From: CAVRAW01 sp963716135
GTDB lineage: Bacteria > Planctomycetota > Planctomycetia > Pirellulales > JADZDJ01
Length of the DNA stretch: 64,000 nucleotides
Direction of reading: 5' to 3'
NCBI GenBank assembly: GCA_963716135.1
Contig: OY970289.1
Coordinates: 2,356,001-2,420,000, forward strand
Program-made: the position numbers and the translations under genes
Part shown: piece by piece, positions 35,391 through 43,274 of the stretch
How the letters are laid out: every line of letters begins with the position of its first letter
Position numbering within the stretch: the stretch's first letter is position 1
Notes under the pieces: model-generated
Told to the model about the DNA's origin: nothing
Databases searched by the model: none
What the model saw: only the letters and a program-made list of their open reading frames with translations

Positions 35391-36587
35391 CTAGTCGCTG
35401 CCCGCAGGTGGGGCAACTATCTGAAGCTGGTCGGGGCTTTTGAAGTCGATCTGCAATCGCTGGGTCCAGGCTTTATCTTTGCCGCCATACAGATGCAATT
35501 TCCCCCGGCAAGCAATTTGGGCGCCCAATAGCGCCTTCTCCAGGTCGTCACCCACGGCTTTTTTCAGCAACGGTAATGCAGCAGGCCCAACCCAAACCAT
35601 CAGCTTGGTCTCGTCCGGCCCGTCAAATTCGACGTTGGCAGCGTTTTTTGAACCGGTCCAGCTTACATGCTGTACATGCCCCGTTACAGTGATCTGCTTG
35701 CCGACATGTTTGTGCAATAAATCAAGATCGGAAGCATTGAGTTCGATCGCCGCCGTCGCAGACCTTGGCGAGGATGCTGGCGAAGCCACTTGAAGCTCGT
35801 CGGGGCTTTTGAAGTCGATCTGCAATCGCTGGCTCAAGGTGCTGTCGCTGCCGCTATACAGATGCAATTTCCCCCGGCAAACAATTTGGGCGCCCGATAG
35901 CGCCTTCTCCAGGTCGTCACCCACGGCTTTTTTCAGCAACGGTAATGCAGCAGGCCCAACCCAAACCATCAGTCTGGTCTCGTCCGGCCCGTCAAATTCG
36001 ACGTTGGCAGCGTTTTTTGACCGGGTCCAGCTTACACGCTGAATGTGTCCCGTCACTGTGACCTGCTCGCCGACATGTTTGTGCAACACATCAAGATCGG
36101 AAGCATTAAGTTCGACTGCCGCCGTCGCAGAGCTTGGCGATGGTGCTGGCGACATCACTTGAAGCTGGCCCGGAGCCGTAAATTCGATCTCCAATCGATT
36201 GGCCCAAGCTCGACTAACGCCAGAATACAATGTCAGTTTGCCTCGCATAACAATAATCGAGCCGGCTAACTTCTCGACGTCACCTCCCACCGCTTTTTGA
36301 AGCTCGGTAAGTGCGTTAGATGAAACCCAAACCATCAGCCTGGTGTCGTTGGGCCCATCAAATTCGACATTCACAGCCTTCTTTGAACGGGTCCAGCCCA
36401 CACGCTCCACACGTCCGGACACAACTACCTCTTCACCCAAGTGATTGCGTAATACCGGGATATCAGAAGCGTCCAATGTGGACGCAGGAATCGCAGCACT
36501 AGGGCCTTTTAACGCCTCTGGCCCAACCACGAACGACGGCGACGGTACGGATCCGCGCAAAAAACCTTCAGCTTCAGTGATCGACAT
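35391..36587 (-). CDS. Triple OB-fold-like protein, unknown function
   Basis: About 398 residues made of three tandem domains of about 120 residues. Each has the pattern LxxHxGExVxVxGxVxRVxWTRSKxAxNVEFDGP..LMVWV..L..L..AVGxDxEK..G..I..RGKLxLYSG..L.I.F..P.QLQV, which resembles a tRNA_anti/OB nucleic-acid-binding fold. The second and third domains are almost identical. The best start is the ATG at 36587, which overlaps the kinase stop (ATGTCGATCACTGA); the frame also extends to 36632. That overlap means either translational coupling or a frameshifted C-terminus of the kinase. The protein has no signal peptide. It could bind nucleic acid or another ligand; I cannot tell. Confidence 0.65.
   Translation of the reverse strand: MSITEAEGFLRGSVPSPSFVVGPEALKGPSAAIPASTLDASDIPVLRNHLGEEVVVSGRVERVGWTRSKKAVNVEFDGPNDTRLMVWVSSNALTELQKAVGGDVEKLAGSIIVMRGKLTLYSGVSRAWANRLEIEFTAPGQLQVMSPAPSPSSATAAVELNASDLDVLHKHVGEQVTVTGHIQRVSWTRSKNAANVEFDGPDETRLMVWVGPAALPLLKKAVGDDLEKALSGAQIVCRGKLHLYSGSDSTLSQRLQIDFKSPDELQVASPASSPRSATAAIELNASDLDLLHKHVGKQITVTGHVQHVSWTGSKNAANVEFDGPDETKLMVWVGPAALPLLKKAVGDDLEKALLGAQIACRGKLHLYGGKDKAWTQRLQIDFKSPDQLQIVAPPAGSD
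35431..36168. repeat. 369-base tandem duplication inside the OB-fold gene
   Basis: The text starting TCGGGGCTTTTGAAGTCGAT recurs 369 bases apart (35431 and 35800), with long identical runs such as TTTTTTCAGCAACGGTAATG. The period is exactly 123 codons, so it duplicates one OB-like domain. The first domain (36170-36500) is clearly related but diverged. Confidence 0.85.
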
Positions 36588-39500
36588 GTTCCGGAACACT
36601 TCCGCCGCCTCTGCCGATTTCTCGCAAAACAATCTGGCGTTCGTCCGGACTAAACGCGGCAGACGAAGAAGAGATCGATCCAGCTTGTGACAAAATTGTC
36701 ACAAATTGCCCTGAGTTCCGATCGGCTTGTACAACATTCCCCGTGGAACCACTTGCATCTGATTGCCAGGCCACAAACCGATCACCAGCAGCAGGCCAAG
36801 CGAGGGGCAAAAGCGTGCTGGGGATCGACCATTCCACGTCCCCCTTGCTCAATGAGTACCGCACGAGGGATTCACGATCGCCGACGATCAGCGCCGCATT
36901 GTCTGGCGCAAAGCACATCGCCATGACCCCTGGACGACGCTGCAAGTCCGTGATTCTACCGTCGGCCACATTCAAGATTCTAATCATTCCGTCGGGCGAA
37001 ACCCCGGCCATGAGATTTCCATCGGGGGAGCGGCACTTCACGCGCCAATCGTCGAAGCGACCGAGCAGTTTGCCATCGATTGCATGCCGGACCAATTTGT
37101 CGATCGTCGCATAGCAAAAAACCGAGCCGTCCGCTGCAAGTGCACACTCTCGAAAATCCCAGGGTCTTGTCGGCAGGGGTAGCACTAAATCAATCGTGCT
37201 TTGAACCCGCCATGCTTCCGGCTCGTTTGCCTTGGACCATCCACCGGGATGATATACGATCACCTGTGTCCGACGGAATTTGTCCCCAACTGTGCTCTTA
37301 CCTAATTCACCTGATTCAGTTTCCTGCACCACCAAAGCCACAGTCCCTCCGTCGGGCGTGGCCGCCACAGCCCAAGGTATCCAGTGTTCATGCAAGGGAA
37401 CTTGAAGCTGGACAACTTTTTCGTCGTCGATCAATGCATAGGGTCGATAGGTGAGCCGAAAGCTGGGTGTGACGATTACCGTTCCCGTCGTGATCGAAGT
37501 TGCGCAACAATTCTCCAAACGCACGTCATCTTTTTTACGCTCAAAGACCAACACTTTGTCCTTCAGTCGCAAGGCCAATAATCCGTCCGATAGCGACGCG
37601 CACAGGGCTTTGGGTTGTTCACTCTCGAATGGCCAAAGGTTGTTGTAACGGACGGAGTCGGAAACTTTGCCATCTCTACAAATCAATACCCCGGATTTTC
37701 CGAAAAGCCCCAGCATCGATTTGCCGTCGGATCGCCAGCCCTGCAATTGCAACGGCTTCTTCGTATCGATGCCGGAAACCTCAATTCGATCTGTGACATG
37801 CGGAGAAAGCGAACTCAGGTCAACGAGCACGAGGCTATCATCCGCGGCACCAACATGAGATGTGGAGATCCAGGACGCCACGACGCTGTCAGTGATAAAA
37901 TCCGCTTCGGATCCCCAGTTGACGAGAGGAACGCTTGAAAGTTTGTTCGTCTTGGGGTCCCAAATCAGCGTTGGATCTCTGAACGAATTGCTGATCAGTG
38001 CGACCATCGAACCGTCTGGTGAAATAGCTCCGCCTTCTAGTTTATAATTAGCATAATTGCCTTCAATCGTTGTCTCAGCGCGATCTTCGAGCGTTTGGAA
38101 GTCTAGAATCCGCAGCACGCTCCCGACATCCATCACGAGTAGCTCGTGTTCTGATGCGGACAAGACCGAAATGTTATTATCGAACTTTCGAGTCGAGGCC
38201 ACCTGGAGGGTCGGCAGCCGATACGCGGTAAGCTGTCGCTCCGATTGCGCAACAACTAAACCTTCCGCAGGTCGGCGTGGCGCAAAAACGTGTTTGAAAA
38301 AATCAGCGGATGCTGTCGCTAATAGATTGCCAGTCCGTGCCTCGAACGCTTGCAATTCAGTTCCTGACGCAACGACCAGCAAATTCTTTCCATCGGCCGA
38401 GGTAAACGTCGCCGTTGCGGATTCCGCTCCGCGACCGGGTTGAATCGCCGTGCGGAGCGACCAGTTGCGGCGCGACGCCTTTACGACGTCGTCAATCAGC
38501 AAGCCATCCTCGAATTTACCTCCCAAATCATACGCATCAGCGGCGCGATTGAGCGCGGGAGCCAGTTCTGACTTCTGTAGGAAATATCGTGAGTCGGCTT
38601 GAGCTGCTGAGTGGAGCGCCTGCTTCATTGCGCGATCGGCAGAATCACGGGCGGCAATGGCAGCGTTGCGCTCCTGTTTGATTTCTGCCTGCTTGTTTGC
38701 CAGCAGTACGATGCCGGTGCTCAGTGATATCAAACCGGTGATTAAGAGCACTGCGGCGCCGATCACCCATCCGCGATGACGGCGTCCCCATCGCCGAACG
38801 CGGGCGTTAAGGGGTTCGGGATACGCAAGCACGCGCTCATCGGCAAGCCAGCGTTCCAGGTCGTCAGCCAGCGCGCCAGGGTTGATGTAGCGATCTTCCG
38901 GCTTGAGTGCCATTGCCTTCAGGCAGATAGCCTCCAAAGCGGTGGGAACCGCCCGGTTGACTTGTCGCGGTTTTCGAAATTCCCCGCGCCGCACTTTCTC
39001 GAGTACCACTCCCAAGTCGGGATCCATAACAGGGGCTGAACCAGTCAGTACGCAATACAGCGTGGCGCCTAAGCTATAGACATCACTCGCGGGCCCGAGC
39101 AGATCGAGTCGGCCGCCGGCTTGCTCCGGGCTCATATATGCCGGGGTTCCGACCAAAGTTCCCATCTTGGTAGGTGCCGCATCGCTTCCGGCTTTTATCG
39201 CGATGGGACTTTCGTCAATCGACGAGTCGGGCTGCTCCTCTTCTCCTAAGACTTTTGCCAATCCCCAATCCACCACTAATGTTTCCCCGTACCTTCCCAA
39301 AAGAATGTTGCTGGGTTTCAAGTCGCGGTGCAGCACGCCACGACTGTGAGCATACGACATGGCATTGCAAACGGAGATGAATCGACCCAACAACTCGCGG
39401 AAAGCAACCGTCCGTCTGGCGGAATTGCGGGGCGCCTTATCATCCGCTTGGTGGAACCGCACCACTGCTTCTTGCAAACTGTCACCGCTAACGAACCGCA

Positions 39501-40125
39501 TGGCGTAGAACGGCCGTCCGTCGTCGTACTTCCCCAAGCCGTAAACCGGCACAATTCCCGGATGCTCAAGGGCTCCGGTAATTTCCGCTTCCATTAAAAA
39601 TCGAGAACGACTTTGCGCATTGTCTGCATGGTGATGCTTGATTTCTTTGAGTGCCACGTCGCGATGCAGCTCTTCATCGCGAGCTACAGACACGATGCCC
39701 AAACCTCCTTCGCGCCACGGGCACATGATACGGAATCGCAACGGCAGCGTTGGGGAACTAGTCCGCTCGGTATCTGTCGCACACGAATTGCCATCCGTTC
39801 CTGGACGCACGAATGCCAAAGTGGCTTGGATATCGGCATCCGCGATTTGTTCCAATGCGCTGCGGATGGATTCCAGTGAACTGACTGCTGCAAGGCTGCG
39901 CTGAAGATCGTTGCCGTGTTGAATAATATGCTCGTTTACCAGGGCTTCCAGTAACGCGCATCGCTCGCCGGTGATCGCTTTCTGAATCAGCAAGATTTCG
40001 GCCAATGGGCGCGTTTTTTCGAGGACCCAGGCATTCATCGCGGCGATCAAGCCGTCGCGGCTGATGAAGTCTTTCTGCAGCGCGATAATGCCGAGTAGAA
40101 GATTGCGATCGGCGAGAATGTTCAC
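36574..40125 (-). CDS. Transmembrane Ser/Thr protein kinase with WD40/beta-propeller-like sensor
   Basis: 1183 residues. An N-terminal 130-residue helical region has no known domain. The kinase domain covers about residues 130-435, with VALKEIKHHH (lysine), VLHRDLKPSNILLG (catalytic aspartate), VVDWGLAKVLG (DWG instead of DFG, as in many planctomycete kinases), and GTPAYMSPEQAGG. A single membrane helix follows (GWVIGAAVLLITGLISLSTGIVLLA), then a helical segment and repeated blade-like sequences to the end, probably a beta-propeller sensor outside the membrane. It lies 19 bases after an ECF sigma factor gene and runs into the OB-fold gene, so the three genes form one unit in which the kinase likely controls the sigma factor. 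Confidence 0.9.
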   Translation of the reverse strand: MNILADRNLLLGIIALQKDFISRDGLIAAMNAWVLEKTRPLAEILLIQKAITGERCALLEALVNEHIIQHGNDLQRSLAAVSSLESIRSALEQIADADIQATLAFVRPGTDGNSCATDTERTSSPTLPLRFRIMCPWREGGLGIVSVARDEELHRDVALKEIKHHHADNAQSRSRFLMEAEITGALEHPGIVPVYGLGKYDDGRPFYAMRFVSGDSLQEAVVRFHQADDKAPRNSARRTVAFRELLGRFISVCNAMSYAHSRGVLHRDLKPSNILLGRYGETLVVDWGLAKVLGEEEQPDSSIDESPIAIKAGSDAAPTKMGTLVGTPAYMSPEQAGGRLDLLGPASDVYSLGATLYCVLTGSAPVMDPDLGVVLEKVRRGEFRKPRQVNRAVPTALEAICLKAMALKPEDRYINPGALADDLERWLADERVLAYPEPLNARVRRWGRRHRGWVIGAAVLLITGLISLSTGIVLLANKQAEIKQERNAAIAARDSADRAMKQALHSAAQADSRYFLQKSELAPALNRAADAYDLGGKFEDGLLIDDVVKASRRNWSLRTAIQPGRGAESATATFTSADGKNLLVVASGTELQAFEARTGNLLATASADFFKHVFAPRRPAEGLVVAQSERQLTAYRLPTLQVASTRKFDNNISVLSASEHELLVMDVGSVLRILDFQTLEDRAETTIEGNYANYKLEGGAISPDGSMVALISNSFRDPTLIWDPKTNKLSSVPLVNWGSEADFITDSVVASWISTSHVGAADDSLVLVDLSSLSPHVTDRIEVSGIDTKKPLQLQGWRSDGKSMLGLFGKSGVLICRDGKVSDSVRYNNLWPFESEQPKALCASLSDGLLALRLKDKVLVFERKKDDVRLENCCATSITTGTVIVTPSFRLTYRPYALIDDEKVVQLQVPLHEHWIPWAVAATPDGGTVALVVQETESGELGKSTVGDKFRRTQVIVYHPGGWSKANEPEAWRVQSTIDLVLPLPTRPWDFRECALAADGSVFCYATIDKLVRHAIDGKLLGRFDDWRVKCRSPDGNLMAGVSPDGMIRILNVADGRITDLQRRPGVMAMCFAPDNAALIVGDRESLVRYSLSKGDVEWSIPSTLLPLAWPAAGDRFVAWQSDASGSTGNVVQADRNSGQFVTILSQAGSISSSSAAFSPDERQIVLREIGRGGGSVPEHVDH

Positions 40126-40144
40126 GGGAGGCTTTCGATGGCGT

Positions 40145-40753
40145 TTATTGTTTCAAGATCAGCGTCGAATCGGATTTATTGAGACGGAGCACCAGCGACC
40201 GCAAATGGTTCATCAGACGTTCGACCGTGCGCTCGCTGCGTCCCACCTGTGCGCTAATTTCGGCAATGGTGTAGCCTTGCAATCGGAGGCTGAACATTTC
40301 CCGTTCCTGCGGTTTGAGTGGTTCCATCAACCACACGACGGTATCGCTTAGTATCGCCGCTTCCGACGGTGTCGGCTCATTGGAATGGACCGTAGTTCGA
40401 ATGGACGATCGAGCCGATGCAATTGCTTGTTCCCTATTGACATCTCGCCGCGCCGCGAAAAAGTGTTCCACCTGGCGGCCACATTTATGGAGCGTCATCA
40501 CCACCAGCAGACTCCACAAACTGCCGCTGTCGGCCAACAGAAACTGTCCATTGGCATGGCGACAAAAAAAACTGCGGAAGACGGATTGAACCACATCCTC
40601 GGGATCCACTTTTTGCCGCAAGCGTGACTCAAGCCTGCTCCGCGCAAGTGCGATGAGTCGATTCGCGTAGCGGCTGAAGATCTCTCCGGCTGCCTGTTGA
40701 TCTCCTGCCTTGAGGCGTTGAACCAAATCCTGAAAGGAGTCGTTCTGCGCCAT
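40145..40753 (-). CDS. ECF-type RNA polymerase sigma factor, kinase-linked
   Basis: About 202 residues from the second Met. Region sigma2 is seen in AGEIFSRYANRLIALARSRLESRLRQKVDPEDVVQSVFRSFF, sigma4 in MEPLKPQEREMFSLRLQGYTIAEISAQVGRSERTVERLMNHLRSL. No separate anti-sigma gene is present. Instead a Ser/Thr kinase gene starts 19 bases downstream, the arrangement of the ECF-STK group of planctomycetes. The kinase rather than an anti-sigma factor probably sets its activity. The region upstream (40760-41095) is the divergent promoter region shared with the PEP-CTERM genes. Confidence 0.9.
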   Translation of the reverse strand: MAQNDSFQDLVQRLKAGDQQAAGEIFSRYANRLIALARSRLESRLRQKVDPEDVVQSVFRSFFCRHANGQFLLADSGSLWSLLVVMTLHKCGRQVEHFFAARRDVNREQAIASARSSIRTTVHSNEPTPSEAAILSDTVVWLMEPLKPQEREMFSLRLQGYTIAEISAQVGRSERTVERLMNHLRSLVLRLNKSDSTLILKQ

Positions 40754-41013
40754 AGACAAGCGGAATTGTTGAATGGCGGTGATCGCTTTTGATGCCCGAT
40801 TATCAGACCCCTCATTCGGTTATGCAAGCGGCCTAGACAGCGGGACCGTGTGGTCGAGCCAAGAAACTTTCAAGATTGTGTGTCGGGATCCAAGCCCCAG
40901 ATCGGATTCACTCCATGAGATTCGTACCTTTTCCCAGCGGTGCGGCTCGACCAAACCTGTAGACGATTAGGTCGCGCTTTTCGATGCAATTGGCTAACAG
41001 CGGGAAAGAAATG

Positions 41014-41041
41014 TTGACATCCGTATTGCCATGGCTAAATT
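41014..41041 (+). promoter_or_regulatory. Putative sigma-70-type promoter of the PEP-CTERM gene pair
   Basis: TTGACA and TAAATT are separated by 16 bases, 54 bases upstream of the first ATG. A small hairpin (CGACA..TGTCG) lies in the leader before the start codon. Confidence 0.6.
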
Positions 41042-41095
41042 AGTGGCATCCCCCATAATCGAGGGGCGACATTCCCATTTTGTCGGGTGACGCAA

Positions 41096-41758
41096 ATGCG
41101 CAAATCAATCGCTGTCTGTCTTATCACGGCATTCGCTGCCGTGGCGGCATCCAACGCATGGGCACTGAATATAACTTACATCATCGTCAATTATCCCAAC
41201 TCTCAAGGCGGTGATACCGTCACGGGAACGATCACGACGGACGGGACAATTGGCCCGTTGGTCACCGCCAACATCCTCTCCGCCAGTTTCACCATCGTTG
41301 ACCCCTCAGGTGTCTACATAGCGGCTGCGGCCGCCTTCGAAGTAGGAGCACAGGGGGCAGAGGCTGATACTTATAGGCTCACGGCCACTCCCACTGAACT
41401 CTATCTGCCGTTCGTCGCCGCCGCCGATGATACTGAGTTTGAGTTTTTTGGTATGGCGGTGCCGAATGTAGAGGAGCCTCATTTAGCATTGTCTTACTAC
41501 CAGCAGAGCAGCGAGCACGAGGCGATCTACCAAGGATACGGGTTACCGGTCGGGCAGGACTTCACAGAATTTTGGGGGGACGTCAATTTAGACCAGACGC
41601 CAGGGCCCAGTTCTCCGGGTAGTACAATCGGCAACGGCCCGATGCTCATTGCGACCGTCCCCGAACCGGCAACGCTAACGCTGTTTGGTTCGGCGCTCCT
41701 GTTACTCGGTGGTTTTCGCTGGCGGCAGTGGCGGAAAGGGTCTGGAGTAGCTACATGA
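41096..41758 (+). CDS. PEP-CTERM-sorted exported protein
   Basis: 220 residues. A signal peptide is visible (RKSIAVCLITAFAAVAASNAWA) and a PEP-CTERM sorting signal ends the protein: VPEPATLTLFGSALLLLGGF followed by RWRQWRK. This marks it for processing by an exosortase and attachment or release at the surface; no exosortase gene is in the window. The middle (NYPNSQGGDTVTGTITTDGTIG) is a beta-rich domain of unknown function, similar to planctomycete PEP-CTERM proteins with an ice-structuring-like fold. I choose the ATG at 41096; a GTG three codons earlier is possible. The stop overlaps the next start (ATGA). Confidence 0.85.
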   Translation: MRKSIAVCLITAFAAVAASNAWALNITYIIVNYPNSQGGDTVTGTITTDGTIGPLVTANILSASFTIVDPSGVYIAAAAAFEVGAQGAEADTYRLTATPTELYLPFVAAADDTEFEFFGMAVPNVEEPHLALSYYQQSSEHEAIYQGYGLPVGQDFTEFWGDVNLDQTPGPSSPGSTIGNGPMLIATVPEPATLTLFGSALLLLGGFRWRQWRKGSGVAT

Positions 41759-42567
41759 AAGCCGACTTTCGCCGTCGCGTCATTCGCTTTGTCGTCATAT
41801 TGCTAGCGGGCGGACTGCTGGAGTTCGTTAATGCCAGAACAGGGGCGGGAAACGAATACTCTACGGCGGGGGGCTCGTCCACGGCGCATGTCCAGAGCTT
41901 TTCCCAGCCCTTCGACTTTTACGAAACCAAGCAATATGGCAATTGGGCGGATTACCATTCGACCGTGGATGATCCACCGCTAACGGCCAATTTTAGCTGG
42001 GGGGGAATTCTCGTCTCTGGGCCGCTCGATGCACAACTGGACCTTACGAGCAGCTATATTCAAGATTATTACAATAACGGGCAGTACGTCACCCCAGAAG
42101 GTGTCGTCGAATGGCTCCAGTCGTGGCAGACCTCGGGGCCGATACAATTTGATGGCGTACTTCTTCCAGGGGACTCTTTGAGCATTAGCGGACAATTGCG
42201 AATTAACGCAGGCACAGCCTTATACGCCGGGTTAAGTTTAAGCGCGACGGTAAACGACGCCGGGCCGTTCCATATCTCTTCGGAACCTTTTGCGACGCCT
42301 TTGGTTAATACGTTCGATTGGACCGTCATATCTCAGCTTTCTGTTCATCTACTGCACGCCGCTAGCGTTACTGCGTTGGAAGACAGTGCAGGCGGGGATG
42401 ACGCAAGTTTCGTGGTGACTTCGTGGCCATTTGAAACGACGACGCTCGTCGTGCCCGAGCCTTCCTGCATTTCAATGGGCGTCATAGCCCTTGCGTGCCT
42501 GAACATTGCCCGCTTGCTTGAAAACGGGCAAAGCCGTGCAGCGCTTCGAGCAAGCGCTGCGGATTAA
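41755..42567 (+). CDS. PEP-CTERM-like exported protein, second of the pair
   Basis: About 270 residues. It begins with a hydrophobic leader (VIRFVVILLAGGLLEFVNA), and its C-terminus reads LVVPEPSCISMGVIALACLN, a PEP-CTERM-like motif plus membrane helix, ending with an arginine-containing tail that is longer than usual. The body is Ser/Thr/Gly/Tyr-rich, with a beta-sandwich-like appearance (SFSQPFDFYETKQYGNW). The ATG at 41755 overlaps the stop of the previous gene by four bases, so translation is probably coupled. The C-terminal signal is a degenerate variant, so sorting may be less efficient. Confidence 0.7.
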   Translation: MKADFRRRVIRFVVILLAGGLLEFVNARTGAGNEYSTAGGSSTAHVQSFSQPFDFYETKQYGNWADYHSTVDDPPLTANFSWGGILVSGPLDAQLDLTSSYIQDYYNNGQYVTPEGVVEWLQSWQTSGPIQFDGVLLPGDSLSISGQLRINAGTALYAGLSLSATVNDAGPFHISSEPFATPLVNTFDWTVISQLSVHLLHAASVTALEDSAGGDDASFVVTSWPFETTTLVVPEPSCISMGVIALACLNIARLLENGQSRAALRASAAD

Positions 42568-42747
42568 ATCCGGAGGAGATAAAGGGGGACGCAGCTCGTT
42601 TTTTTTGCAGCTCATTTTCTTTAGGGCGACAAGCGCTCTCCTCTAGCAATTGTGCCACCCGATCTGCTACAGTGTACAAATGTGTACCATTAGCCAGACG
42701 GCGCGGCCTAGCTTGCGATTCTCCACCCCTTCACCGCTCACCCCCTT

Positions 42748-42777
42748 CATTCCCCATTCCCCACTCCCCATTCCACA
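42748..42777. repeat. TTCCCCA-type heptamers
   Basis: TTCCCCA, TTCCCCA, CTCCCCA, TTCCACA in direct order. CCCCAxT-type heptamers are, with TTGGTCA, among the units of cyanobacterial STRR repeats. Confidence 0.65.
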
Positions 42778-42875
42778 CGGTCACCTGCGGACGCTTCGCG
42801 GTCAAATGAATTCCAAAAACTCCGGCTTTCCACGATCCATTCACCGCGCAACTCTCCGCTCAAATTTTGAAAGTC

Positions 42876-42988
42876 TAAGAGCTGGTTTCAAAACCGTCGG
42901 GGACTGTCCCGATTTTGCGCAGTCCGCGGAGTCCCGGTGCCCGGGGGGACTGTCCCCTTCTCCGAGACGGTTTTGAAACCGGCTCTAA
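42876..42988. repeat. MITE-like palindromic element with 22-base terminal inverted repeats
   Basis: AGAGCTGGTTTCAAAACCGT on the left and ACGGTTTTGAAACCGGCTCT on the right, with internal GGGGACTGTCCC twins. It has no coding capacity and no transposase is nearby. Total length is about 113 bases. Confidence 0.7.
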
Positions 42989-43174
42989 TTTCCGTTTTCG
43001 CGACCTTAATCGGCAAACGAAATAAACCCACCCAAAACAACAGCAAACCCACCGACTTTTGCGCGCTCCCAATTTCCAATCGCCCGAAATTTCCCACCTC
43101 AACCACTACCGCTCCCGCGCAAAACTCCCGAATTTTGCACCTCAAAACACTTTTTCACCCTCCGCGCAAATCTC

Positions 43175-43202
43175 CCTGTCTCATGACTCATGTCTCCTTG
43201 TC
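43175..43202. repeat. CATGACT-type heptamers
   Basis: CCTGTCT, CATGACT, CATGTCT, CCTTGTC in direct order, 72 bases before the dnaE start. Confidence 0.45.
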
Positions 43203-43274
43203 TTTCATTCCATCCCGCCCACTCCCGCACTCACGCCGCCGCCGCTAAAATGAACGCAGCCACGGAAGGATCCC

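Larger units (their letters stand above)
42568..43274. other. Repeat-rich intergenic region upstream of dnaE
   Basis: About 700 bases without a protein-like frame. It holds three repeat elements listed separately: CCCCA-type heptamers at 42748-42777, a MITE-like palindrome at 42876-42988, and CATGACT-type heptamers at 43175-43202. The rest is C-rich. Confidence 0.7.
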
